Assembly (NCBI GenBank): GCA_026874595.1
Contig: CM049315.1
Location: forward strand, 5,332,664-5,396,663
Origin: Sipunculus nudus
Lineage: Eukaryota > Annelida > Sipuncula > Golfingiida > Sipunculidae
DNA length: 64,000 nucleotides
Direction: 5' to 3'
This document shows, piece by piece, positions 37,601 through 49,800 of the stretch. The notes below the pieces were generated by a model that did no database searches, had not been told where the DNA came from, and was given only the letters and a program-made list of their open reading frames with translations. Every line of letters starts with the position of its first letter. The first letter of the stretch is position 1. The translations under genes were made by a program, and so were the position numbers.

Positions 37601-40600
37601 GCAGCCCGGCTTGCCTCTACTAGATCCTAAGGCAGCCTTGCTTGCATCTACTAGATCCTATGGCAGCCCGGCTTGCCTCTACTAGATCCTGTGGCAGCCC
37701 GCTTTCTTCTACTATATCCTATGGCAGCCCGGCTTCCCTCCACTAGATCCTATGGCAGCCCGGCTTGCCTCTACTAGATCCTATGGCAGTCCGACTTGTC
37801 TCTACTAGATCCTATGGCAGCCCGGCTTTCTTCTACTAGATCCTATGGCAGCCCGGCTTGCCTCCACTAGATGCTATGGCAGCTATGCTTGCCTCTACTA
37901 GATCCTATGGCAGCCCGACTTGTCTCTACTAGATCCTATGGCAGCCCGGCCTGCCTCTACTAGATACTATGGCAGCCCGGCTTGCCTCTACTAGATCTTA
38001 TGGCACCCGGCTTGCCTCTACTATATCCTATGGCAGCCTACCTTGCCTCTACTAGATCCTATGGCAGCCCGGCTTCCCTCTATTAGATCCTATAGCAGCC
38101 CGGCTTGCCTCTACTAGATCCTATGACAGCCCGGCTTGCCTCTACTAGATCGTATGGAAGCCCGGCTTGCCTCAACTTGATCCTATGGCAGCCCGGCTTG
38201 CCTCTACTGGATCCTATGGCAGCCCAGTTTGTCTCTACTAGATACTATGGCAGCCCGGCTTGCCTCTACTAGATTCTATGGCAGCCTAGCTTGCCTATAC
38301 TAGATCCTATGGCAGCCCGGGCTACCTCTACTAGATCCTATGGCAGCCCGGCTTGCCTCTACTAGATCCTATGGCAGCCCGGTTTGCCTCCACTAGATCT
38401 TATGGCTCCCGGCTTTCCTCTACTATATCCTATGGCAGCCCGGCCTGCCTCTACTGGATCCTATGACAGCCTGGCCTGCTTCTCCTAGATCCTATGGCAG
38501 CCCGGGCTACCTCTACTAGATCCTATGGCAGCCCGGCTTGCCTCTACTAGATCCTATGGCAGCCCGGCTTGCCTCTACTAGATCCTAAGGCAGCCTTGCT
38601 TGCATCTACTAGATCATATGGCAGCCCGGCTTGCCTCTACTAGATCCTGTGGCAGCCCGGTTTTCTTCTACTAGATCCTATGGCAGCCCGGCTTCCCTCT
38701 ACTAGATCCTATGGCAGCCCGGCTTGTCTCTACTAGATCCTATGGCAGCCCGGCTTGCCTCTACTAGATCCTATGGCAGCCCGGCTTGCCTCTACTAGAT
38801 CTTAAGGCACCCGGCTTGCCTCTACTATATCCTATGGCAGCCCGGCCTGCCTCTACTGGATCCTATGGCAGGCCGGCTTGTCTCTACTAGATCCTATGGC
38901 AGCCCGGCTTGCCTCTACTAGATCCTATGGCAGCCCGGCTTGCCTCTACTAGATCCTATGGCAGCCCGGCTTGCCTCTACTAGATCTTATGGCAGCCCGG
39001 CTTGCCTCTACTAGATCCTATGGCAGCCCGGCCTGCCTCTACTGGATCCTATGGCAGCCCGGCTTGTCTCTACTAGATCCTATGGCAGCCCGGCTTGCCT
39101 CTACTAGATCCTATGGCAGCCCGGCTTGCCTCTACTAGATCTTAAGGCACCCGGCTTGCCTCTACTATATCCTATTACAGCCCGGCCTGCCTCTACTGGA
39201 TCCTATGGCAGGCCGGCTTGTCTCTACTAGATCCTATGGCAGCCCGGCTTGCCTCTACTAGATCCTATGGCAGCCCGGCTTGCCTCTACTAGATCCTATG
39301 GCAGCCCGGCTTGCCTCCACAAGATCCTATGGCAGCCCGGCTTGCCTCCACAAGATCCTATGGCAGCCCAGCTTGCCTCCACTAGATCCTATGGCAGCCC
39401 GACTTGTACCTTCTGGATCCTATGGCAGCCCGGCTTGCCTCTACTAGATCCTATGGCAGCCCGGCTTGCCTCTACTAGATCTTAAGGCACCCGGCTTGCC
39501 TCTACTATATCCTATGGCAGCCCGGCCTGCCTCTACTGGATCCTATGGCAGCCCGGCCTGCCTCTACTGGATCCTATGGCAGCCCGGCTTGCTTCTACTA
39601 GATCCTATGGCAGCCCGGCTAACCTCTACTGGATCCTATGGCAGCAAGGCCTGCCTCTACTAGATCCTATGGCAGCCCTGCTTGCCTCTACTAGATCCTC
39701 TGGCAGCCCTGCTTGCCTCTACTAGTTCCTATGGCAGCCATGCTTGCCTCTACTAGATCCTATGGCAGCCCGGCTTGCTTCTACTAGATCCTAAGGCAGC
39801 AAGGGCTGCCTCTACTAGATCCTATGGCAGCCCGGCTTGTCTCTACTAGATCCTAAGGCAGCCTTGCTTGCCTCTACTAGATCCTATGGCAGCCCGGCTT
39901 GCCTCTACTAGATCTTATGGCAGCCCGGCTTGCTTCTACTAGATCCTATGGCAGCCCGGCTTGCCTCCACTAGATCCTATGGCAGCCATGCTTGCCTCTA
40001 CTAGATCCTATGGCAGCCCGACTTGTCTCTACTAGATCCTATGGCAGCCCGGCCTGCCTCTACTAGATACTATGGCAGCCCGGCTTGCCTCTACTAGATC
40101 TTATGGCACCCGGCTTGCCTCTTCTATATCCTATGGCAGCCTACCTTGCCTCTACTAGATCCTATGGCAGCCCGGCTTGCCTCTATTAGATCCTATAGCA
40201 GCCCGGCTTGCCTCTACTAGATCCTATGGCAGCCCGGCTTGCCTCTACTAGATCGTATGGAAGCCCGGCTTGCCTCAACTTGATCCTATGGCAGCTCGGC
40301 TTGCCTCTACTGGATCCTATGGCAGCCCAGCTTGTCTCTACTAGATACTATGGCAGCCCGGCTTGCCTCTACTAGATTCTATGGCAGCCTAGCTTGCCTG
40401 TACTAGATCCTATGGCAGCCCGGGCTACCTCTACTAGATCCTTTGGCAGCCCGGCTTGCCTCTACTAGATCCTATGGCAGCCCGGCTTGCCTCTACTAGA
40501 TCCTAAGGCAGCCTTGCTTGCATCTACTAGATCATATGGCAGCCCGGCTTGCCTCTACTAGATCCTGTGGCAGCCCGGCTTGCCTCTACTAGATCCTACG

Positions 40601-42692
40601 GCAGCCCGACTTGTCTCTACTAGATACTATGGCAGCCCGGCTTGCCTCTACTAGATCTTATGGCACCCGGCTTGCCTCTAATACATCCTATGGCAGCCCG
40701 GCCTGCCTCTACTGGATCCTATGGCAGCCCGGCATGCTTCTACTAGATCCTATGGCAGCCCGGCTTGCCTCTACTAGATCCTAAGGCAGCCTTGCTTGCA
40801 TCTACTAGATCCTATGGCAGCCCGGCTTGCCTCTACTAGATCCTGTGGCAGCCCGCTTTCTTCTACTATATCCTATGGCAGCCCGGCTTCCCTCCACTAG
40901 ATCCTATGGCAGCCCGGCTTGCCTCTACTAGATCCTATGGCAGTCCGACTTGTCTCTACTAGATCCTATGGCAGCCCGGCTTTCTTCTACTAGATCCTAT
41001 GGCAGCCCGGCTTGCCTCCACTAGATGCTATGGCAGCTATGCTTGCCTCTACTAGATCCTATGGCAGCCCGACTTGTCTCTACTAGATCCTATGGCAGCC
41101 CGGCCTGCCTCTACTAGATACTATGGCAGCCCGGCTTGCCTCTACTAGATCTTATGGCACCCGGCTTGCCTCTACTATATCCTATGGCAGCCTACCTTGC
41201 CTCTACTAGATCCTATGGCAGCCCGGCTTCCCTCTATTAGATCCTATAGCAGCCCGGCTTGCCTCTACTAGATCCTATGACAGCCCGGCTTGCCTCTACT
41301 AGATCGTATGGAAGCCCGGCTTGCCTCAACTTGATCCTATGGCAGCCCGGCTTGCCTCTACTGGATCCTATGGCAGCCCAGTTTGTCTCTACTAGATACT
41401 ATGGCAGCCCGGCTTGCCTCTACTAGATTCTATGGCAGCCTAGCTTGCCTATACTAGATCCTATGGCAGCCCGGGCTACCTCTACTAGATCCTATGGCAG
41501 CCCGGCTTGCCTCTACTAGATCCTATGGCAGCCCGGTTTGCCTCCACTAGATCTTATGGCTCCCGGCTTTCCTCTACTATATCCTATGGCAGCCCGGCCT
41601 GCCTCTACTGGATCCTATGACAGCCTGGCCTGCTTCTCCTAGATCCTATGGCAGCCCGGGCTACCTCTACTAGATCCTATGGCAGCCCGGCTTGCCTCTA
41701 CTAGATCCTATGGCAGCCCGGCTTGCCTCTACTAGATCCTAAGGCAGCCTTGCTTGCATCTACTAGATCATATGGCAGCCCGGCTTGCCTCTACTAGATC
41801 CTGTGGCAGCCCGGTTTTCTTCTACTAGATCCTATGGCAGCCCGGCTTCCCTCTACTAGATCCTATGGCAGCCCGGCTTGTCTCTACTAGATCCTATGGC
41901 AGCCCGGCTTGCCTCTACTAGATCCTATGGCAGCCCGGCTTGCCTCTACTAGATCTTAAGGCACCCGGCTTGCCTCTACTATATCCTATGGCAGCCCGGC
42001 CTGCCTCTACTGGATCCTATGGCAGGCCGGCTTGTCTCTACTAGATCCTATGGCAGCCCGGCTTGCCTCTACTAGATCCTATGGCAGCCCGGCTTGCCTC
42101 TACTAGATCCTATGGCAGCCCGGCTTGCCTCCACAAGATCCTATGGCAGCCCGGCTTGCCTCCACAAGATCCTATGGCAGCCCAGCTTGCCTCCACTAGA
42201 TCCTATGGCAGCCCGACTTGTACCTTCTGGATCCTATGGCAGCCCGGCTTGCCTCTACTAGATCCTATGGCAGCCCGGCTTGCCTCTACTAGATCTTAAG
42301 GCACCCGGCTTGCCTCTACTATATCCTATGGCAGCCCGGCCTGCCTCTACTGGATCCTATGGCAGCCCGGCCTGCCTCTACTGGATCCTAGGGCAGCCCG
42401 GCTTGCTTCTACTAGATCCTATGGCAGCCCGGCTAACCTCTACTGGATCCTATGGCAGCAAGGACTGCCTCTACTAGATCCTATGGCAGCCCTGCTTGCC
42501 TCTACTAGATCCTATGGCAGCCCTGCTTGCCTCTACTAGTTCCTATGGCAGCCATGCTTGCCTCTACTAGATCCTATGGCAGCCCGGCTTGCTTCTACTA
42601 GATCCTAAGGCAGCAAGGGCTGCCTCTACTAGATCCTATGGCAGCCCGGCTTGTCTCTACTAGATCCTAAAGCAGCCTTGCTTGCCTCTACT
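28686..42692. repeat. Copy B of the 10,853-bp duplication, expanded to 14,007 bp
   Basis: Begins at the junction where ...GCAGCCTTGCTTGCCTCTACT is joined to GGATCCTAGGGCAG, as at 17,833. It follows copy A base for base in the lines checked until 38,977, where a 3,154-bp extra segment intervenes, then resumes as copy A position 28,125 at 42,132. A private variant TAAAGCAGCC at the very end is present in both copies (28,661 and 42,668; displacement 14,007 = 10,853 + 3,154), which fixes both the end of the duplicated unit and the order of the two events. Confidence 0.88.
35824..42131. repeat. 3,154-bp tandem duplication nested in copy B
   Basis: Segment 35,824-38,977 is followed immediately by its copy at 38,978-42,131. 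Shared rare variants include CCTATTACAG (36,017 / 39,171), ATCCTTTGGCAG (37,286 / 40,440) and GCCTATACTAG (38,293 / 41,447). At the junction the left side agrees with the sequence ending at 42,131 and the right side with that beginning at 35,824, overlapping in only CTC. One substitution (T at 38,987 versus C at 35,833) lies next to the junction; none other was noticed. Copy A has no such duplication, so this event followed the 10,853-bp one. Confidence 0.87.
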
Positions 42693-45600
42693 AGATCCTA
42701 TGGCAGCCCGGCTTGCCTCTACTAGATCTTATGGCAGCCCGGCTTGCTTCTACTAGATCCTATGGCAGCCCGGCTTGCCTCCACTAGATCCTATGGCTGC
42801 CCGGCTTGCCTCTACTAGATCCTATGGCAGCCCTGATTGCCTCTACTAGATCCTATGGCAGCCCGGCTTGTCTCCACTAGATCTTAAGGCACCCGGCTTC
42901 CCTCCACTAAATCCTATGGCAGCCCGACTTGTACCTACTAGATCCTATGGCAGCCCGGCTTGCCTCTACTAGATCCTATGGCAGCCCTGCTTGCCTCCAC
43001 AAGATCCTATGGCAGCCCGGCTTGCCTCCACAAGATCCTATGGCATCCCAGCTTGCCTCCACTAGATCCTATGGCAGCCCGACTTGTACCTACTAGATCC
43101 TATGGCAGCCCGGCTTGCCTCCACAAGATCCTATGGCAGCCCGGCTTGCCTCCACAAGATCCTATGGCATCCCAGCTTGTCTCCACTAGATCCTATGGCA
43201 GCCCGACTTGTACCTACTAGATCCTATGGCAGCCCAGCTTGCCTCTACTAGATCTTAAGGCACCCGGCTTCCCTCCACTAAATCCTATGGCAGCCCGACT
43301 TGTACCTACTAGATCCTATGGCAGCCCGGCTTGCCTCTACTAGATCCTATGGCAGCCCGGCTTGCCTCCACAAGATCCTATGGCAGCCCGGCTTGCCTCC
43401 ACAAGATCCTATGGCAGCCCAGCTTGCCTCCACTAGATCCTATGGCAGCCCGACTTGTACCTACTAGATCCTATGGCAGCCCGGCTTGTACCTACTAGAT
43501 CCTATGGCAGCCCGGCTTGCCTCTACCAGATCCTATGACAGCCCGGCTTGCCTCTACTAGATCCTATGGCAGCCCGGCTTGCCTCTACTAGATCCTATGG
43601 CAGCCCGGCTTGCCTCTACTAGATCCTATGGCAGCCCGGCCTGCCTCTACTGGATCCTATGGCAGCCCGGCTTGTCTCTACTAGATCCTATGGCAGCCCG
43701 GCTTGCCTCTACTAGATCCTATGGCAGCCCGGCCTGCCTCTACTGGATCCTATGGCAGCCCGGCTTGTCTCTACTAGATCCTATGGCAGCCCGGCTTGCC
43801 TCTACTAGATCCTATGGCAGCCCGGCTTGCCTCTACTAGATCTTAAGGCACCCGGCTTGCCTCTACTATATCCTATTACAGCCCGGCCTGCCTCTACTGG
43901 ATCCTATGGCAGGCCGGCTTGTCTCTACTAGATCCTATGGCAGCCCGGCTTGCCTCTACTAGATCCTATGGCAGCCCGGCTTGCCTCTACTAGATCCTAT
44001 GGCAGCCCGGCTTGCCTCCACAAGATCCTATGGCAGCCCGGCTTGCCTCCACAAGATCCTATGGCAGCCCAGCTTGCCTCCACTAGATCCTATGGCAGCC
44101 CGACTTGTACCTTCTGGATCCTATGGCAGCCCGGCTTGCCTCTACTAGATCCTATGGCAGCCCGGCTTGCCTCTACTAGATCTTAAGGCACCCGGCTTGC
44201 CTCTACTATATCCTATGGCAGCCCGGCCTGCCTCTACTGGATCCTATGGCAGCCCGGCCTGCCTCTACTGGATCCTATGGCAGCCCGGCTTGCTTCTACT
44301 AGATCCTATGGCAGCCCGGCTAACCTCTACTGGATCCTATGGCAGCAAGGCCTGCCTCTACTAGATCCTATGGCAGCCCTGCTTGCCTCTACTAGATCCT
44401 CTGGCAGCCCTGCTTGCCTCTACTAGTTCCTATGGCAGCCATGCTTGCCTCTACTAGATCCTATGGCAGCCCGGCTTGCTTCTACTAGATCCTAAGGCAG
44501 CAAGGGCTGCCTCTACTAGATCCTATGGCAGCCCGGCTTGTCTCTACTAGATCCTAAGGCAGCCTTGCTTGCCTCTACTAGATCCTATGGCAGCCCGGCT
44601 TGCCTCTACTAGATCTTATGGCAGCCCGGCTTGCTTCTACTAGATCCTATGGCAGCCCGGCTTGCCTCCACTAGATCCTATGGCAGCCCGGCTTGCCTCT
44701 ACTAGATCGTATGGAAGCCCGGCTTGCCTCAACTTGATCCTATGGCAGCTCGGCTTGCCTCTACTGGATCCTATGGCAGCCCAGCTTGTCTGTACTAGAT
44801 ACTATGGCAGCCCGGCTTGCCTCTACTAGATTCTATGGCAGCCTAGCTTGCCTGTACTAGATCCTATGGCAGCCCGGGCTACCTCTACTAGATCCTATGG
44901 CAGCCCGGCTTGCCTCTACTAGATCCTATGGCAGCCCGGCTTGCCTCTACTAGATCCTAAGGCAGCCTTGCTTGCATCTACTAGATCATATGGCAGCCCG
45001 GCTTGCCTCTACTAGATCCTGTGGCAGCCCGGCTTGCCTCTACTAGATCCTACGGCAGCCCGACTTGTCTCTACTAGATACTATGGCAGCCCGGCTTGCC
45101 TCTACTAGATCTTATGGCACCCGGCTTGCCTCTAATACATCCTATGGCAGCCCGGCCTGCCTCTACTGGATCCTATGGCAGCCCGGCATGCTTCTACTAG
45201 ATCCTATGGCAGCCCGGCTTGCCTCTACTAGATCCTAAGGCAGCCTTGCTTGCATCTACTAGATCCTATGGCAGCCCGGCTTGCCTCTACTAGATCCTGT
45301 GGCAGCCCGCTTTCTTCTACTATATCCTATGGCAGCCCGGCTTCCCTCCACTAGATCCTATGGCAGCCCGGCTTGCCTCTACTAGATCCTATGGCAGTCC
45401 GACTTGTCTCTACTAGATCCTATGGCAGCCCGGCTTTCTTCTACTAGATCCTATGGCAGCCCGGCTTGCCTCCACTAGATGCTATGGCAGCTATGCTTGC
45501 CTCTACTAGATCCTATGGCAGCCCGACTTGTCTCTACTAGATCCTATGGCAGCCCGGCCTGCCTCTACTAGATACTATGGCAGCCCGGCTTGCCTCTACT

Positions 45601-46820
45601 AGATCTTATGGCACCCGGCTTGCCTCTACTATATCCTATGGCAGCCTACCTTGCCTCTACTAGATCCTATGGCAGCCCGGCTTCCCTCTATTAGATCCTA
45701 TAGCAGCCCGGCTTGCCTCTACTAGATCCTATGACAGCCCGGCTTGCCTCTACTAGATCGTATGGAAGCCCGGCTTGCCTCAACTTGATCCTATGGCAGC
45801 CCGGCTTGCCTCTACTGGATCCTATGGCAGCCCAGTTTGTCTCTACTAGATACTATGGCAGCCCGGCTTGCCTCTACTAGATTCTATGGCAGCCTAGCTT
45901 GCCTATACTAGATCCTATGGCAGCCCGGGCTACCTCTACTAGATCCTATGGCAGCCCGGCTTGCCTCTACTAGATCCTATGGCAGCCCGGTTTGCCTCCA
46001 CTAGATCTTATGGCTCCCGGCTTTCCTCTACTATATCCTATGGCAGCCCGGCCTGCCTCTACTGGATCCTATGACAGCCTGGCCTGCTTCTCCTAGATCC
46101 TATGGCAGCCCGGGCTACCTCTACTAGATCCTATGGCAGCCCGGCTTGCCTCTACTAGATCCTATGGCAGCCCGGCTTGCCTCTACTAGATCCTAAGGCA
46201 GCCTTGCTTGCATCTACTAGATCATATGGCAGCCCGGCTTGCCTCTACTAGATCCTGTGGCAGCCCGGTTTTCTTCTACTAGATCCTATGGCAGCCCGGC
46301 TTCCCTCCACTAAATCCTATGGCAGCCCGGCTTGCCTCTACTAGATCCTATGGCAGCCCGACTTGTCTCTACTAGATCCTATGGCAGCCCGGCCTGCCTC
46401 TACTAGATACTATGGCAGCCCGGCTTGCCTCTACTAGATCTTATGGCACCCGGCTTGCCTCTACTACATCCTATGGCAGCCCGGCCTGCCTTTACTGGAT
46501 CCTATGGCAGCCCGGCCTGCTTCTACTAGATCCTATGTCAGCCCGGCTTGCCTCTACTAGATCCTAAGGCAGCCTTGCTTGCATCTACTAGATCCTATGG
46601 CAGCCCGGCTTGCCTCTACTAGATCCTATGGCAGCCCGGCTTGCCACTACCAGATCTTATGGCACCCGGCCTGCCTCTACTAGGTCCTATGGCAGCCCAA
46701 CTTTCCTCTACTATATCCTATGGAAGCCCGGCTTGCCTCTTCTAGATCATATGGCAGCCCTGCTTGCCTCTACTAGATCCTATGGCAGCCCAGCTTGTCT
46801 CTACTGGATCCTATGGCAGC
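42693..46820. repeat. Right flank of copy B, an older relative of the 34-38.8 kb segment
   Basis: Past the end of copy B the array still resembles sequence 7,855 bp upstream (34.2-36.8 kb) up to 44,688. It then shows a deletion of about 247 bp relative to that sequence (joining directly to ATCGTATGGAAGCCC at 44,707) and continues at displacement 7,608. It ends in a module with TTGCCACTACCAG (46,641) that is absent from copies A and B and links this region to the 47-50 kb block. Confidence 0.65.
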
Positions 46821-49800
46821 CCAGCTTGTCTCTACTGGATCCTATGACAGCCCGGCTTGCCTCTACTGGATCCTATTGCAGCCCGGCTTGCCTCTACTGG
46901 ATCCTATGGCAGCCCGGCTTGCCTCTACTAGATACTATGGCAGCCCGGCTTGCCTCTACTGGATAATATGGCAGCCCGGCTTGCCTCTACTAGATCCTAT
47001 GGTAGCCCAGCTTGTCTCTACTGGATCCTATGGCAGCCCGGCTTGCCTCTACTGGATAATATGGCAGCCCGGCTTGCCTCTACTAGATCCTATGGTAGCC
47101 CAGCTTGTCTCTACTGGATCCTATAGCAGCCCGGCTTGCCTCTACTAGATCCTATGGCAGCCCGGCTTGTCTCTACTGGATCCTATGGCAGCCCGGCTTG
47201 CCTCTACTGGATCCTATGGCAGACCTGCTTGCCTCTACTAGATCCTATGGCAGCCCTGCTTGCCTCTACTGGATACTATGGCAGCCCGGCTTGCCTCTAC
47301 TAGATCCTATGGCAGCCCGGCTTGCCTCTACTGGATCCTATGGCAGACCTGCTTGCCACTACCAGATCTTATGGCACCCGGCCTGCCTCTACTAGGTCCT
47401 ATGGCAGCCCAACTTTCCTCTACTATATCCTATGGAAGCCCGGCTTGCCTCTTCTAGATCATATGGCAGCCCTGCTTGCCTCTACTAGATCCTATGGCAG
47501 CCCAGCTTGTCTCTACTGGATCCTATGGCAGCCCAACTTGTCTCTACTGGATCCTATGACAGCCCGGCTTGCCTCTACTGGATCCTATGGCAACCCAGCT
47601 TGTCTCTACTGGATCCTATGGTAGCCCAGCTTGTCTCTACTGGATCCTATGGTAGCCCGGCTTCCCTGTACTAGATACTATGGCAGCCCGGCTTGCCTCT
47701 ACTGTATCCTATGGCAACCCAGCTTGTCTCTACTGGATCCTATGGCAGCCCAGCTTGTCTCTACTGGATCCTAAGGCAGCCCGGCTTGCCTCTACTAGAT
47801 ACTATGGCAGCCCGGCTTGCCTCTACTGGATCCTATGGCAACCCAGCTTGTCTCTACTGGATCCTATGGCAGCCCAGCTTGTCTCTACTGGATCCTATGG
47901 CAGCCCGGCTTGCCTCTACTAGATACTATGGCAGCCCGGCTTGCCTCTACTGGATAATATGGCAGCCCGGCTTGCCTCTACTAGATCCTATGGTAGCCCA
48001 GCTTGTCTCTACTGGATCCTATGGCAGCCCGGCTTGCCTCTACTGGATAATATGGCAGCCCGGCTTGCCTCTACTAGATCCTATGGTAGCCCAGCTTGTC
48101 TCTACTGGATCCTATGGAAGCCCGGCTTTCCTCTACTAGATCCTATGGCAGCCCGGCTTGTCTCTACTGGATCCTATGGCAGCCCGGCTTGCCTCTACTG
48201 GATCCTATGGCAGACCTGCTTGCCTCTACTAGATCCTATGGCAGCCCTGCTTGCCTCTACTTGATCCTATGGCAGCCCGGATTGCCTCTACTAGATCCTA
48301 TGGCAGCCCGGCTTGCCTCTACTGGATCCTATGGCAGACCTGCTTGCCACTACCAGATCTTATGGCACCCGGCCTGCCTCTACTAGGTCCTATGGCAGCC
48401 CAACTTTCCTCTACTATATCCTATGGAAGCCCGGCTTGCCTCTTCTAGATCATATGGCAGCCCTGCTTGCCTCTACTAGATCCTATGGCAGCCCAGCTTG
48501 TCTCTACTGGATCCTATGGCAGCCCAGCTTGTCTCTACTGGATCCTATGACAGCCCGGCGTGCCTCTACTGGATCCTATTGCAGCCCGGCTTGCCTCTTC
48601 TGGATCCTATGGCAGCCCGGCTTGCCTCTACCGGATCCTGTGGCAGCCCGGCTTACCTCTACCCGATCCTATGGCAGCCCGGCTTGCCTCTACCGGATCC
48701 TATGGCAGCCCGGCTTGGCTCTACTAGATCCTATGACAGCTTGTCTCTACTAGATACTATGGCAGCCTAGCTTGCCTCTACTAGATCCTATGGCAGCTCG
48801 GCTTGTCTCTACTGGATCCTTTGGCAGCCCGGATTCTATTAGATCCTGTGGCAGCTTGTCTCTACTGGATCCTATGGCAGCCTAGCTTGCCTCTACTAGA
48901 TACTATGGCAGCCTGGCTTGCCTCTACTGGATCCTATGGCAACCCAGCTTGTCTCTACTGGACCTATGGCAGCCCAGCTTGTCTCTACTGGATCCTATGG
49001 CAGCCCGGCTTGCCTCTACTAGATACTATGGCAGCCCGGCTTGCCTCTACTGGATCCTATGGCAACCCAGCTTGTCTCTACTAGATCCTATGGCAGCCAT
49101 GCTTGCCTCTACTAGATCCTAAGGCAGCCTTGCTTGCCTCTACTAGATCCTGTGGCAGCCCGGCTTGCTTCCACTGGATCCTATGGCAGCCCGGCTTGCC
49201 TCAACTAGATCCAATGGCAGACCGACTTGTCTCTACTAGATCCTATGGCAGCCCGGCCTGCCTATACTAGATACTATGGCAGCCCGGCTTGCCTCTACTA
49301 GATCTTATGGCACCCAGCTTTATTCTACTATATCCTATGGCAGCCCGGCCTGCCTCTACTGGATCCTATGACAGCCTGGCCTGCTTCTCCTGGATTCTAT
49401 GGCAGCCCGGCTTGCCTCTACTAGATCCTATGGCAGCCCGGCTTGCCTCTACTGGATCCTATGGCAGCCCGGCCTGCCTCTACTAGATCCTATGGCAGCC
49501 CTGCTTGCCTCTACTGGATCCTATGGCAGCCCGGCTTGCCTCTACTAGATCCTATGGCAGCCCGGCTTGCCTCTACTGGATCCTATGGCAGACCTGCTTG
49601 CCTCTACTAGATCCTATGGCAGCCCTGCTTGCCTCTACTAGATCCTATGGCAGCCCGGCTTGCCTCTACTGGATCCTATGGCAGACCTGCTTGCCACTAC
49701 CAGATCTTATGGCACCCGGCCTGCCTCTACTAGGTCCTATGGCAGCCCAACTTTCCTCTACTATATCCTATGGCAGCCCGGCCTGCCTCTACTGGATCCT

